Source: Sphaerobacteraceae bacterium | Lineage (GTDB): Bacteria; Chloroflexota; Chloroflexia; Thermomicrobiales; Thermomicrobiaceae | DNA: 34,046 nucleotides | Assembly: GCA_007695115.1 (NCBI GenBank) | Contig: REEK01000079.1 | Coordinates: 1-34,046, forward strand | Direction of reading: 5' to 3' | Shown: piece after piece, positions 23,740 to 31,832 of the stretch | How the letters are laid out: each line of letters opens with the position of its first letter | Position numbering within the stretch: the first letter of the stretch is position 1 | Translations under genes and position numbers: made by a program | Notes under the pieces: generated by a model | Told to the model about the DNA's origin: nothing | Seen by the model: only the letters and a program-made list of their open reading frames with translations | Databases searched by the model: none

Positions 23740-24201
23740 CTATACGACCTCGACGATCACTTCGATCTCAACGGTAATACCGTTCGGCAGCGAGCCCATG
23801 CCGACAGCCGAGCGGGCGTGGCGTCCGGCATCGCCGAAAACCTCGACGAACAGATCGGAGCAGCCGTTGATTACCTGTGGCTGCTGTCCAAACTCCGGTA
23901 CGGCATTGACCATACCCAGCACTTTGATGATCTGCTTCACCTTGTCCAGGTCTCCCAGCTCGTCCTTGAGTACGGAGATCAGGGTCAGGCCCACCGAGCG
24001 GGCATGCTGGTAAGCATCCTCGGTACTGACATCACCGCCAACTTTTCCAGTTGGCGCTGGTCCGCCATCTGGATCGAATGGGCCTTTGCCCGAGAGATAC
24101 AGGAGATTTCCGGTGCGGACGGCGTGGACGTAGTTTCCAGCCGGTCCTGGTACTGGCGGAAGCTGGATTCCTTTGTCTTTCAGGGTCTGCTCTGCACTCA
24201 C
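23740..24201 (-). CDS. RidA/YjgF/L-PSP family protein
   Basis: A 153-residue Rid-superfamily protein of the longer, roughly 150-residue kind. RidA itself hydrolyses reactive enamine/imine intermediates; others in the family differ. Landmarks are LLYLSGKGPFDPDG, the DAYQHARSVGLTLISVLKDELGDLDKVKQIIKVLGMVNAVPEF core, then DLFVEVFGDAGRHARSAVGMGSLPNGITVEIEVIVEV, where the Arg before SAVG is the usual carboxylate-binding residue and VEIE the usual end. The start is a GTG at 24201 with AAAGG eight bases upstream. Its transcript converges on the 75-residue gene. Confidence 0.88.
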   Translation of the reverse strand: MSAEQTLKDKGIQLPPVPGPAGNYVHAVRTGNLLYLSGKGPFDPDGGPAPTGKVGGDVSTEDAYQHARSVGLTLISVLKDELGDLDKVKQIIKVLGMVNAVPEFGQQPQVINGCSDLFVEVFGDAGRHARSAVGMGSLPNGITVEIEVIVEVV

Positions 24202-24283
24202 GTTGGATACCTTTCACTGATTTTCAAATGATTCCGTCAGCCGGCATCCTAGAGCCGGTCGGGCAGGTTGTCAACTCGCGATG

Positions 24284-24766
24284 TCAGACCCGCGCGTCTT
24301 CCGGTTCAACGTAAAGCTTTGCCTCCAGATTGGAGTCCGATTGTGGGAAGGCATCGACAAGACGGGTAACGTCCGCACGGATGTCGTCCGGCAGTGTGTT
24401 CACATCCGGATGGTTGATCTCCAGCGTGTTCCCCGCCGGATCCTTGACATAGAGCTGGACATTTCCGTCCGGCAACTCGCAGAGATGATATCCCTGCATC
24501 CGATCATTCAGAATTCCGGTCTCTTTGGCCCGTCGATAAACGGTAACGAAATCATCCACCGTGATTCCGAAATGGTTCAGATTGTTGATCGTCACCTCAC
24601 GCTCGGCCAGATGCAGCTGCTGCGCACCGATTCGCAGCCACTGGACATTCCCACCGAAGTTCGGCGTCGGAATTCGTTCCATTCCCAGAAGCTCTTCATA
24701 GAATCTGGTCGATTCATCAAGGTTTCTGGCACTTACGCTGACGTGGTTCAGATAGATCGCAGGCAT
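24284..24766 (-). CDS. VOC-fold metalloprotein (glyoxalase/extradiol dioxygenase-like)
   Basis: A 160-residue vicinal-oxygen-chelate protein. The paired beta-alpha-beta modules and metal ligands are visible: H8 (LNHVSVSARNLDESTRFYEELLG), H65 (NNLNHFGITVDD) and E116 (DPAGNTLEINHPD). This is the set used by glyoxalase I, fosfomycin resistance and dioxygenase relatives. The C-terminal 35 residues extend beyond the minimal fold. Substrate unknown. The ATG at 24766 has AGGAG about ten bases upstream. It is divergent from the BON-domain gene and codirectional with the RidA-like gene 82 bases downstream. Confidence 0.87.
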   Translation of the reverse strand: MPAIYLNHVSVSARNLDESTRFYEELLGMERIPTPNFGGNVQWLRIGAQQLHLAEREVTINNLNHFGITVDDFVTVYRRAKETGILNDRMQGYHLCELPDGNVQLYVKDPAGNTLEINHPDVNTLPDDIRADVTRLVDAFPQSDSNLEAKLYVEPEDARV

Positions 24767-24901
24767 CCTGAACGGACTCCTTCCGAGTGCAAACGAAGCA
24801 CAATAATTCCAGCATTTTCCCGGGACACCAGTGCCATACTAGCACGTTCTGCACGACATCAAGAAAGCTGGCACACCCATTGCGGCGCACTGAGCATATC
24901 G

Positions 24902-24922
24902 ACGTTGCAACTCGGGCAACGT
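24902..24922. promoter_or_regulatory. Inverted repeat between divergent genes
   Basis: ACGTTGC (24902-24908) and GCAACGT (24916-24922) flank seven bases, in the gap between the divergent VOC and BON genes. It could be an operator; nothing else supports it. Confidence 0.3.
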
Positions 24923-24965
24923 TCAGGCTCTGATTGGAAGATCTAAAGCGCTGGAGGTGACTCTG

Positions 24966-25517
24966 ATGAACTACAACTTTGACCCGCACGATTTCATTCC
25001 GGACGAACGTGGCGCGAGGCGCGGCGGCTTTCTGTGGGGATTGATTATCGGCCTGGTAATCGGCGCGGCGGCGATGTTTGTGCTCGATCCGCAAAATGGG
25101 CGGCGACGGCGATCACTGGCTCGCGACCAGGCGATCAAGGCCCGCAATAGCGTTGATCGCGCAGTTACCGAGGATCTGCCAAAGAAGGCTGACTACCTCT
25201 CCGGCTTCGCCGAAGGTGCCAGGCATCGCGTGAAGGAAATGGCCGATGGCGGATCCGACCGGCGCCCAGAGAATGAAGCAGTGCTTGTTGATCGCGTGCT
25301 GAGCCAGGTATTCCGCGATCCTGAACTGCCAAAGGGCGAGATCAACATTGACGCCAACGGCACCACTATCTATCTGCGTGGTTCTATTGACGATGACGAT
25401 CTGGCCATGGATATCGAGAAGCGCGTACGGGGTGTTGAAGGTGTCGACGACGTGGTAAACCTGATCAATAAACCGGACGCTGACCCGAGCGAGGTCCACG
25501 CCGAGCAGACCCGCTAG
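24966..25517 (+). CDS. Membrane-anchored BON-domain protein
   Basis: A 183-residue protein with a single membrane span (about 21-40, GFLWGLIIGLVIGAAAMFVL) followed by DPQNGRRRR, a positive-inside segment like YtxH-type envelope proteins. A basic helical stretch (51-95) links to a BON domain (about 104-170: LVDRVLSQVFRDPELPKGEINIDANGTTIYLRGSI, then EKRVRGVEGVDDVVNLI), which in other proteins binds membranes or phospholipids. Envelope maintenance or stress is the general expectation. The ATG at 24966 has GGAGGTGA five bases upstream, a very strong site, so three upstream codons starting at a GTG are excluded. The next gene follows after 38 bases. Confidence 0.85.
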   Translation: MNYNFDPHDFIPDERGARRGGFLWGLIIGLVIGAAAMFVLDPQNGRRRRSLARDQAIKARNSVDRAVTEDLPKKADYLSGFAEGARHRVKEMADGGSDRRPENEAVLVDRVLSQVFRDPELPKGEINIDANGTTIYLRGSIDDDDLAMDIEKRVRGVEGVDDVVNLINKPDADPSEVHAEQTR

Positions 25518-25555
25518 TTGACCTGCCGAACCGCAGAAAACGAGGAGCGACCACT

Positions 25556-26239
25556 GTGCTGCCGCAACCGAGACGACGCTGGGCATTCTTTCCGCGCTCT
25601 GTGATCTCGGACCATGACAATCCTTCAGCGCATCTCTATCGGGCAATGGCACACGTGGTCACATCCCGGGATGATGAAGCCCGCTTCTATGAGGAGCGGG
25701 CCAATCCATGGCTTCGCAGGATGTTGCTGAACGAAGGTGCCGACGCCTTTCGCACCTTTCAGCAGCGGTATCCGCACGTATCCTATGTCACCTATGAACC
25801 CCGTTCAGGGCATCGGCTGGCTGAATGGCTGAGCCTGGCCCTCTCCACCGTCGATATCGTAGTGGTCGACCCTGCAGCCCCCTCAACCATCGTTCAGTGG
25901 ATCGGCGAGCTGACTCGACCGAAGCTCCAGACATTTCTTCTGGATGCCGATGGCCAACTCGTCGGGCACGATGAGGTACCAGGGTTCGTGCAGTTATATG
26001 AGGCCCTGTGCGTTCCTGCTCCAGGAGCCGAATCGCTCGGTCACCTTGGCGCGAGACACACGATCACCTACGGCCCCGAGAAGACAGAGTTCGGCACCAA
26101 CGGCAGTGCTGCCCGGCATGTCGAACAGACCGCCGAACAGCTTGTCGAAGAACTAACCGTAACGTTTGATGATAGTGTGGCGCGCGCTTCAACGCACAAC
26201 GTCAAGAAGAACAATGCTCCAGAGCCCGATCAGTCCTGA
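25556..26239 (+). CDS. Unknown protein, 227 residues
   Basis: I do not recognise the family. No signal or membrane span is obvious. Residues 25-75 are helical and polar (LYRAMAHVVTSRDDEARFYEERANPWLRRMLLNEGADAF); 75-145 look like an alpha/beta domain (HVSYVTYEPRSGHRLAEWL, TVDIVVVDPAAPSTIVQWIGEL, KLQTFLLDADGQLVGHDEVPGFVQLYEAL); the last 60 residues are probably disordered. The start is a GTG at 25556 with GAGGAG eight bases upstream. It is probably cotranscribed with the BON gene, so an envelope-related role is possible but not shown. Confidence 0.65.
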   Translation: MLPQPRRRWAFFPRSVISDHDNPSAHLYRAMAHVVTSRDDEARFYEERANPWLRRMLLNEGADAFRTFQQRYPHVSYVTYEPRSGHRLAEWLSLALSTVDIVVVDPAAPSTIVQWIGELTRPKLQTFLLDADGQLVGHDEVPGFVQLYEALCVPAPGAESLGHLGARHTITYGPEKTEFGTNGSAARHVEQTAEQLVEELTVTFDDSVARASTHNVKKNNAPEPDQS

Positions 26240-26277
26240 TCCGGCTCGTTAGGTCGCCTCGACCCTGACCGATTCGA

Positions 26278-26508
26278 TCAGTCAAGCAGTGGGGTAACTC
26301 CACAAGACTCGCCAGCATCGTGCGAGCGACGAATCAGCAGATCGTACTCTTCTTCCTCGAGCGCGAACGTCTCGCCACAATCCGGGCATGTGACAACCCA
26401 GACGCAGTCGTGCCGCATCTCGCACCAGTGCGCGACATCACCGAACAATCCCTTGGAACAGAGATGTTGATGGACTTCGTTAACGAAGGTTTCCGAATGT
26501 GAGAGCAT
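26278..26508 (-). CDS. Small Cys-rich, probably zinc-binding protein
   Basis: A 76-residue protein with CPDCGETF (C41, C44) and further cysteines at 17, 29, 35 and 69 plus several histidines, consistent with a zinc ribbon or knuckle. The rest is acidic (LEEEEYDLLIRRSHDAGESCGV). I do not recognise a named family. GGAGGT immediately precedes the ATG at 26508 and a very good promoter lies upstream, supporting a real gene. Role unknown; DNA, RNA or protein binding are all possible. Confidence 0.6.
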   Translation of the reverse strand: MLSHSETFVNEVHQHLCSKGLFGDVAHWCEMRHDCVWVVTCPDCGETFALEEEEYDLLIRRSHDAGESCGVTPLLD

Positions 26509-26559
26509 AGTGACCTCCGGCTACGCAGTTCTGTTCACTTGTAGAACGGTATTCGGAGT

Positions 26560-26588
26560 ATGATAGCGGGTTTTCACGAACTTCGCAA
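26560..26588 (-). promoter_or_regulatory. Promoter of the small Cys-rich protein gene
   Basis: On the minus strand TTGCGA (26588-26583), 17-base spacer, TATCAT (26565-26560), about 50 bases before the ATG at 26508. Confidence 0.6.
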
Positions 26589-26652
26589 CCCATAGGCCAG
26601 AACGAGTCCTGAAAAGGGCAAAGAAATCGGGGTATGATCCACCGGTGATTGC

Positions 26653-29637
26653 TCAGTCTGGGGGGTCTGGGGGAGTAAACGACTTCAGCCAGGCTAACGT
26701 GGTTGCCGAATCGGTGGGATAGCCGAGGAGAAAGCCCTGAACGCGATCGCAGCCGAGTTCTATCACTCGTTCTCGTTGCGAAACGGTTTCAACGCCCTCG
26801 GCCACGACTTCCAGGCCAATGCCGCGAGTTAGTGCCACAATTACCTGCACCACACGATCCGAGGCGCTATTGCCGGCAAGGTCTCGAGCGAATGCCCGAT
26901 CAATCTTGATCGTGTCCAGTGGTAGTCGTACCAGTTTGCTCAGCGAGGAACTTCCCAGGCCGAAATCATCCATTGCAATCCGCACGCCGATCTCGCGCAA
27001 CCGGGAGAGGCGTTCGATCGAGCGATCCAGCTCAATCGCAACCGCGCTCTCGGTAAGCTCCAGTTCGAGCTGTGACGGAGCCAGTCGATGTCGATCAAGC
27101 GCCGAGGAAACGACGTCGACCAAGTCCTCGCGGTCGAGTTGAGTCGCCGAGATGTTGACCGATACGCCAATACGACGTCCCATCACGTCACTCCAACGAC
27201 TGGCTTCGTGGCACGCCTCATCCAGCACCCAGTTCCCGATCTCATTGATCATTCCGATCTCTTCGGCGATCGGAATCAATCGAGCAGGAGACACACTCCC
27301 GAGCACAGGGTTGAACCAGCGCAGGAGTGCCTCGAACATCTCAACACGATCCTCGCGCACGTTCCATTGCGGCTGAAAATGCACCTGTAACTCATGGTTC
27401 TGAAGCGCGGTGGTCAGTTGCAACGCAATCTCGTGTCGCTCTTCGGCAGCAGCGTTCATTGACGGTGAAAAGAAGCGAATGTCATTCTTGCCGGAGACCT
27501 TCGCCCGATACATTGCAACATCTGAACTGCGCTGAAGTCCGGCGACCGTCTGGGCGTCCTGCGGGTACAACGCCACGCCAATCGATGCACTCAACCGGAT
27601 TGGTCGACCCTCGATCGTGTATGGATCAACGATCGTTCTGAGCAGATCCTGAGCGACTGGCAACGCGTCTTCCGGCGCCAGCAATCCTTCCAGAATTGCA
27701 ATGAACTCGTCTCCACCGTGTCGGGCGAGCGTGTCGTTCCGTCGCAACCGCTCCTGCAGACGACGAGCAACGGTACAGAGTACGGTGTCACCCGCTGCAT
27801 GACCGAACGTGTCATTGACCATCTTGAACCCATCGAGATCCAGGAACACTACCGCGACAATCTTCCCGCTGCGCTCCGCCGAAGCAATCGCGTGCTCCAG
27901 CCTGTCTTCGAAGAGCGTCCGGTTGGGCAGTCCGGTCAGAGAATCATGTTGCGCCTGATGGGCCAGTTCAGCCCGGCTCTCTTCCAGCTCCGCAGTTCGC
28001 TCCCAGACCATCTGCTCCAGATTTTCGGACAGCCGGCGAAGCTCAGACGTTCGGGCCTCGACTTGCTGCTCGAGTGATTCGTTGAGCTGCTGCAGCTGGC
28101 GCGAGAGCTGCGCCTGCTGATGAGCATAGTCTTCCAGCGATTGCTCGATCTCCTTCCGCTCGGTGACATCATGGACGGTGCCGACCATGAGAGACGGTTC
28201 TCCGCTTTCATCTGGAATGAGTTCAGCCAGCGTGTGGATGACCCGTTGCTCCCCATCAGGGCGAATAATCCGATATTCAATGTCGTACTCGCCGAATCCC
28301 TGCTCCATTACCCGGTCTCGCTGAATTCGAACCATTGAGCGATCTTCGGGGTGAATAGCCAGAATGTATGATTCAGCGTTGCACTGATCTGCTGGATCGT
28401 CGGTGCCGAAGATGCGCATATGTTCCGGTGAGCACGAGAATGACCCGGTCTTGACATTGAATTCCCAATTGCCAATTCTGGCAATTCGCTGGGCCTCGGC
28501 CAGGCGGCGTTCGTTATCTTTCATTCGGGCCTCGGCTCGCTTCTGGGGGTCTATATCGGTGCAGGTACCGACCCACTCCAGAATCTTGCCCTCGTCGTCC
28601 TGTACTGGGAACGCCCGTCCAAGAAACCAGCGGTACTCATCCAGCTCGCGCGAATAGAACCGGTACTCGATCTCATACTTCGAGCCATCGCGCAATGCAC
28701 GGTTCCAGATCTGGAGTGTCCGCTCACGATCCTGTGGATGCAGAGCCAGGGAGAACCCGAACCCGAGCGACTCTTCCCTGCTCATTCCAGTGAATTCATA
28801 CCAGCGATCGTTATAGTAAAGATGATATCCACTCGGATCTGTCTGCCAGACCATTTGCGGCATCGCATTGGTCAACGTTCGATAGCGTCGCTCGCTTGCC
28901 AGCAGTTCACGCTGAGCGCGAACACTCTCGCTACTATCTTTGAAATAGACCGAAAGCATTTCCGGCGATGGATGGGCATGGACTTCAAACCAGGTTTCAA
29001 GGGGAGCATAAAAGAATTCGACCGATCGTGGAACAAAATCATCCATCGCCTGACGATAGGTTGGCCAGAGCACCGTCTCGGCTGACTCGGGAAACGCTTC
29101 CCAGACACTTTGCCCAATCAGTTCGTCCCGGTCGCGCATTAGCAACTCGGCTGCACGCCGGTTTACGTAGGTGAACCGGAAATCCGGATCGAGCGCGTAG
29201 AACGCGTCCGTAATGCTCTCCAGGATATCGCTCAGCTGCTCGTTGACATTCTGGAGATCACTGATGTCCCGAGATGTGCCGACGACCCAGGCACCCCCAT
29301 CATGGTCATAGCGGCGAAGAATGTATTCGAAAACACCGCTCCGTCCGGTGGGGCTGGTATAGGGTGTCGTTGCCCTGACGATTTCCCCGGTCTTCAGGAC
29401 GGAATCAATCTGTTGCTCGAGGATGTCTGCGAGGTCATCGTCCGCCACCAGTTCACGCATCGCGTGACCAACAACGTCATCGGATTCAACGCCCCACAGG
29501 TCGAGCATAGACTGATTAGCGTACACGAAAAAATAGTGGTCATCATAAATGAACACTAGATCGTTCACAGACGATAATGCCGCAAGAATTGCTTGCTGCC
29601 TGCGATCATATTGATTTCGGGCGAACTCGGTTGGCAC
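26653..29637 (-). CDS. Multi-PAS diguanylate cyclase/phosphodiesterase (GGDEF-EAL)
   Basis: A 994-residue cytosolic signalling protein controlling cyclic-di-GMP. Domains in order: four PAS domains at about 12-125, 135-245, 250-370 and 375-498 (the last two ending in PAC-type EWVGTCTDI and LMVGTVHDVTERK), a coiled coil at 498-560 (QLSRQLQQLNESLEQQVEARTSELRR), GGDEF at 565-725 and EAL at 735-985. GGDEF is intact (RHGGDEF, 641-645) with an RxxD inhibitory site RRND five residues before it. The EAL site is complete by eye: EALLRW, VNISATQL, LELTES, DDFGLGSSSL, KIDRAF, EGVET and QGFLLGYP. No membrane span, so it senses internal cues. The GTG at 29637 with GGAAGGG upstream is preferred to a TTG 12 codons earlier that has no ribosome site. 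Confidence 0.93.
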   Translation of the reverse strand: MPTEFARNQYDRRQQAILAALSSVNDLVFIYDDHYFFVYANQSMLDLWGVESDDVVGHAMRELVADDDLADILEQQIDSVLKTGEIVRATTPYTSPTGRSGVFEYILRRYDHDGGAWVVGTSRDISDLQNVNEQLSDILESITDAFYALDPDFRFTYVNRRAAELLMRDRDELIGQSVWEAFPESAETVLWPTYRQAMDDFVPRSVEFFYAPLETWFEVHAHPSPEMLSVYFKDSSESVRAQRELLASERRYRTLTNAMPQMVWQTDPSGYHLYYNDRWYEFTGMSREESLGFGFSLALHPQDRERTLQIWNRALRDGSKYEIEYRFYSRELDEYRWFLGRAFPVQDDEGKILEWVGTCTDIDPQKRAEARMKDNERRLAEAQRIARIGNWEFNVKTGSFSCSPEHMRIFGTDDPADQCNAESYILAIHPEDRSMVRIQRDRVMEQGFGEYDIEYRIIRPDGEQRVIHTLAELIPDESGEPSLMVGTVHDVTERKEIEQSLEDYAHQQAQLSRQLQQLNESLEQQVEARTSELRRLSENLEQMVWERTAELEESRAELAHQAQHDSLTGLPNRTLFEDRLEHAIASAERSGKIVAVVFLDLDGFKMVNDTFGHAAGDTVLCTVARRLQERLRRNDTLARHGGDEFIAILEGLLAPEDALPVAQDLLRTIVDPYTIEGRPIRLSASIGVALYPQDAQTVAGLQRSSDVAMYRAKVSGKNDIRFFSPSMNAAAEERHEIALQLTTALQNHELQVHFQPQWNVREDRVEMFEALLRWFNPVLGSVSPARLIPIAEEIGMINEIGNWVLDEACHEASRWSDVMGRRIGVSVNISATQLDREDLVDVVSSALDRHRLAPSQLELELTESAVAIELDRSIERLSRLREIGVRIAMDDFGLGSSSLSKLVRLPLDTIKIDRAFARDLAGNSASDRVVQVIVALTRGIGLEVVAEGVETVSQRERVIELGCDRVQGFLLGYPTDSATTLAWLKSFTPPDPPD

Positions 29638-29758
29638 CTGTTCGAACCCTTCCGCAAAAGTGAAACCAGACAATCAGGGATCTACAGCCACCGAGTCAGC
29701 GGTACTCAGTCAGGACGACACGTGCGTCTTTACGGCAATTCAGCACTCCACAAGACAT

Positions 29759-29786
29759 ATTCTACCGTATGCCTTGCACCGCGCAA
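29759..29786 (-). promoter_or_regulatory. Possible promoter of the GGDEF-EAL gene
   Basis: On the minus strand TTGCGC (29786-29781), 16-base spacer, TAGAAT (29764-29759), about 120 bases before the start. Nothing else is supportable in the 352-base gap 29638-29989. Confidence 0.4.
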
Positions 29787-29989
29787 ACCGCCAGAATTGC
29801 GAGGCCAAATTGACAGACTTGCCATCCTGATATGCGAAATCCGAGAGGGTTCACCATTTGCGCAAAAAATCAGAATTCCTGGGTCAATGGATAATCTGAG
29901 GGACTGCACCCACGATAGACCTTACCCGCAATTCATGCGAGCCATCACGGGTGGCAATCTATTACGGAGCTGAACCACGCGAGATGGCT

Positions 29990-31486
29990 CTACTGTTCGA
30001 CCTGGCCAAACTGGCCAGAGGTAGGCTCTGCTCAGCAGAACCATGACTCGGACAGTCTGGGCGGTCGTCGCCAGCGCCGGCGTGGACGCTCGGGACGATC
30101 CGGTGGAGATTCGTCGGCTAACCGGTAGGTCGCATCCCGGATCAATGCGAAGGTCTCGTGCGGATCCGCATCACAGCTGGACGCCTCTTCCGAGATCCGG
30201 GCGATCTCGCGCTGGAGCTCGTCCACTCGTGGATCGGAGTGGGTCCAACGGTAGGTATAGGCAGCTTCGTCGAGCTCGCCAACCCAGGTCTCAGCATCGG
30301 GCTCGTCCAGCAACGCTGAACCTGGTGGAACCAGCAACCGGATCGAGAGATGCACCGGGTCGATATTCTCGATCATGTCGTGTTCGTCGATGAACTCCAG
30401 CAGTTCGATGTAGTCCTCGATGGTTGTCCATGGCGTAAACGGAAGCAATGACGGCCGCATCGCAATGCCGGCACGGTCGAGAATCCGGAGCGCTTCGACC
30501 ACATCTTCCTTGGTGTGTCCTTTATCGATCTTCTGCAGAACGAGTTCGCTGATCGATTCCACCGCAGAGATCACGAAGACACACCCGAGTTCGGCGAACT
30601 CCGGGAAGTGCTCCTGGTTCTCAATGATGTGCTCCACGCGCGTCGTCATGTCGAACGTCACGTGCGGAAATTCCTCGTGGAGTGCCCGGCAGATTCGCAA
30701 CGCGTGGGTTGGACCATTCAGAAAATCAGGATCACCAAATGTGATGTGGCCCACTCCAGCCTGAACCTGCTGTCGGATATCACTCATCACGATGTCCCGA
30801 GGTACGGCGAAGAATCGGCCCTTGTACACCGGAACGACCGGGCAATGCAGACAGGTATGGGCGCAGCCTCGGGTCGTCTCGGCGTACCCGGCAGGTACTG
30901 CCTTCCCATCGATCAACAGGTGCGCATACTCCTGCATCGGCGGCAGGGAGCTTCGATCAGGCTCGGGAAACGCAATCCGGATGATCGAGGGATCGGCTTT
31001 ACGTCCAGCCTCACCTACGCCTTCGATCAGCTCATTGGTTCCCCGCTCCGTGCGCTGGATGAGTTCGAGCAGCGGCTTTTCGTACTCGCCGCCGATTACG
31101 GCATCAGCGTAGTTTCGAAGCAGGTAGTCCGCGTTCATCCAGGCGTACATCCCGTAGAAGCAGATGAATGCCTTCGGGTTGAGTGCCCTGATTCGCTGGA
31201 CTACTGCTTCCCCCAACCGCAAAGCGGTGTGCATCGGCACGGAGATACCGACAAAGCGTGCCCGCCGGATCGCCGCTTCGCTCAAATCCTGGACACTGGT
31301 GTCAATTGCGTGCGGCTGATAACCAGCGCTCTGAACATAGGAGAGCGGAAATGCCAGGTTCAGGGGCTGATGGCCGAGTTCGTAGGTAGAGATCAACAAC
31401 ACCCCACCAGGGTCGCGAACGCCATCCCCATCGGTTCGAGTCGCCGCCTGCGCCGTTTCTGATTGCGTCACCATGTCGTCCGGCAT
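29990..31486 (-). CDS. B12-binding radical SAM selenoprotein with CUAEP tail
   Basis: The frame runs 498 residues if the in-frame TGA at 30034-30032 is read as selenocysteine (Sec485); otherwise it stops at 484. An N-terminal cobalamin-binding-like Rossmann domain (about 28-143; LLISTYELGHQPLNLAFPLSYVQSAGY, FVGISVPMHTAL) precedes the radical SAM core with C208-x3-C212-x2-C215 (TRGCAHTCLHC), the [4Fe-4S]/SAM site. The protein ends SWFC, then TGA, then Ala-Glu-Pro and ten further residues to a TAG. The Cys-Sec-Ala-Glu-Pro end matches the known CUAEP/CCAEP-tail radical SAM proteins, in which Sec or Cys occupies that site. A hairpin sits just after the TGA. The ATG at 31486 follows GGGGGT; a TTG 17 codons upstream lies before the likely -10 element. 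The reaction is unknown. Confidence 0.82.
30002..30034 (-). promoter_or_regulatory. SECIS-like hairpin downstream of the UGA
   Basis: On the minus strand, CTGGCCA (30018-30012) pairs perfectly with TGGCCAG (30008-30002) around loop GTT. The loop lies 21-23 bases after the TGA, the distance expected for a bacterial SECIS read by SelB, and it contains G-U as in known loops. It is inside the coding extension. Confidence 0.55.
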
Positions 31487-31522
31487 AGCACCCCCGGATT
31501 CGCGAGCCTGTTTCCAAACCTT

Positions 31523-31528
31523 ATTGTA
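31523..31528 (-). promoter_or_regulatory. -10 element of the radical SAM gene
   Basis: On the minus strand TACAAT, 37 bases upstream of the ATG at 31486. No convincing -35 at 17 bases. Its position argues against the more distal TTG start. Confidence 0.35.
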
Positions 31529-31610
31529 TCGAAACAAGGGCGATCGTTACTGTGCTGCGTCACCACTTCGGCCGTTCAGCGTGTGGAGTCTGGTGGAAGC
31601 ATCGCTCTGA

Positions 31611-31784
31611 CATCATAGCGCGCCAGCCAACAGCTCTCGAGCAGGATCATCGTATCTCGATGCGGACGTTGTCGAGCCGGGAGACATTGTCGAAGGCGTT
31701 CTCGACTGGCTACCGATCGATTTGGAAGAACCAGCGGAAATCCGGGGATGGATTCAGGCATTCAGCGTCCTGGAGTCAGCGTAG
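31611..31784 (+). pseudogene. Coding-like fragment without a start codon
   Basis: A 57-codon stretch ending at TAG (31782-31784) reads as a convincing protein tail (YLDADVVEPGDIVEGVLDWLP, then IDLEEPAEIRGWIQAFSVLES) but has no in-frame start codon and begins right after a TGA. Another frame just upstream (TSAVQRVESGGSIALTS) also looks coding, as if one gene had been broken by a frameshift. I do not recognise the family. It lies in an otherwise empty 346-base gap. Confidence 0.35.
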
Positions 31785-31791
31785 TGACCTG

Positions 31792-31820
31792 ACCCGGAGC
31801 GGGGTAAGCCCGCTCCGGGT
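31792..31820. terminator. Strong hairpin downstream of ggt
   Basis: ACCCGGAGCGGG (31792-31803) pairs perfectly with CCCGCTCCGGGT (31809-31820), loop of five. On the plus strand TTCCCTTTC follows, which suits termination of a plus-strand transcript; for ggt on the minus strand there is no T-run, though the stem lies 12 bases after its stop. Confidence 0.6.
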
Positions 31821-31832
31821 TCCCTTTCATCG

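Noticed and set aside
29593-29973. Open frame in the gap upstream of the GGDEF-EAL gene
   Set aside because: Overlaps the gene start and promoter on the other strand and has no domain-like composition.
30032-31486. Treating the TGA at 30034 as an ordinary stop
   Set aside because: The next codons give Ala-Glu-Pro, completing the family CUAEP signature, with a hairpin in SECIS position; the extended reading is preferred.
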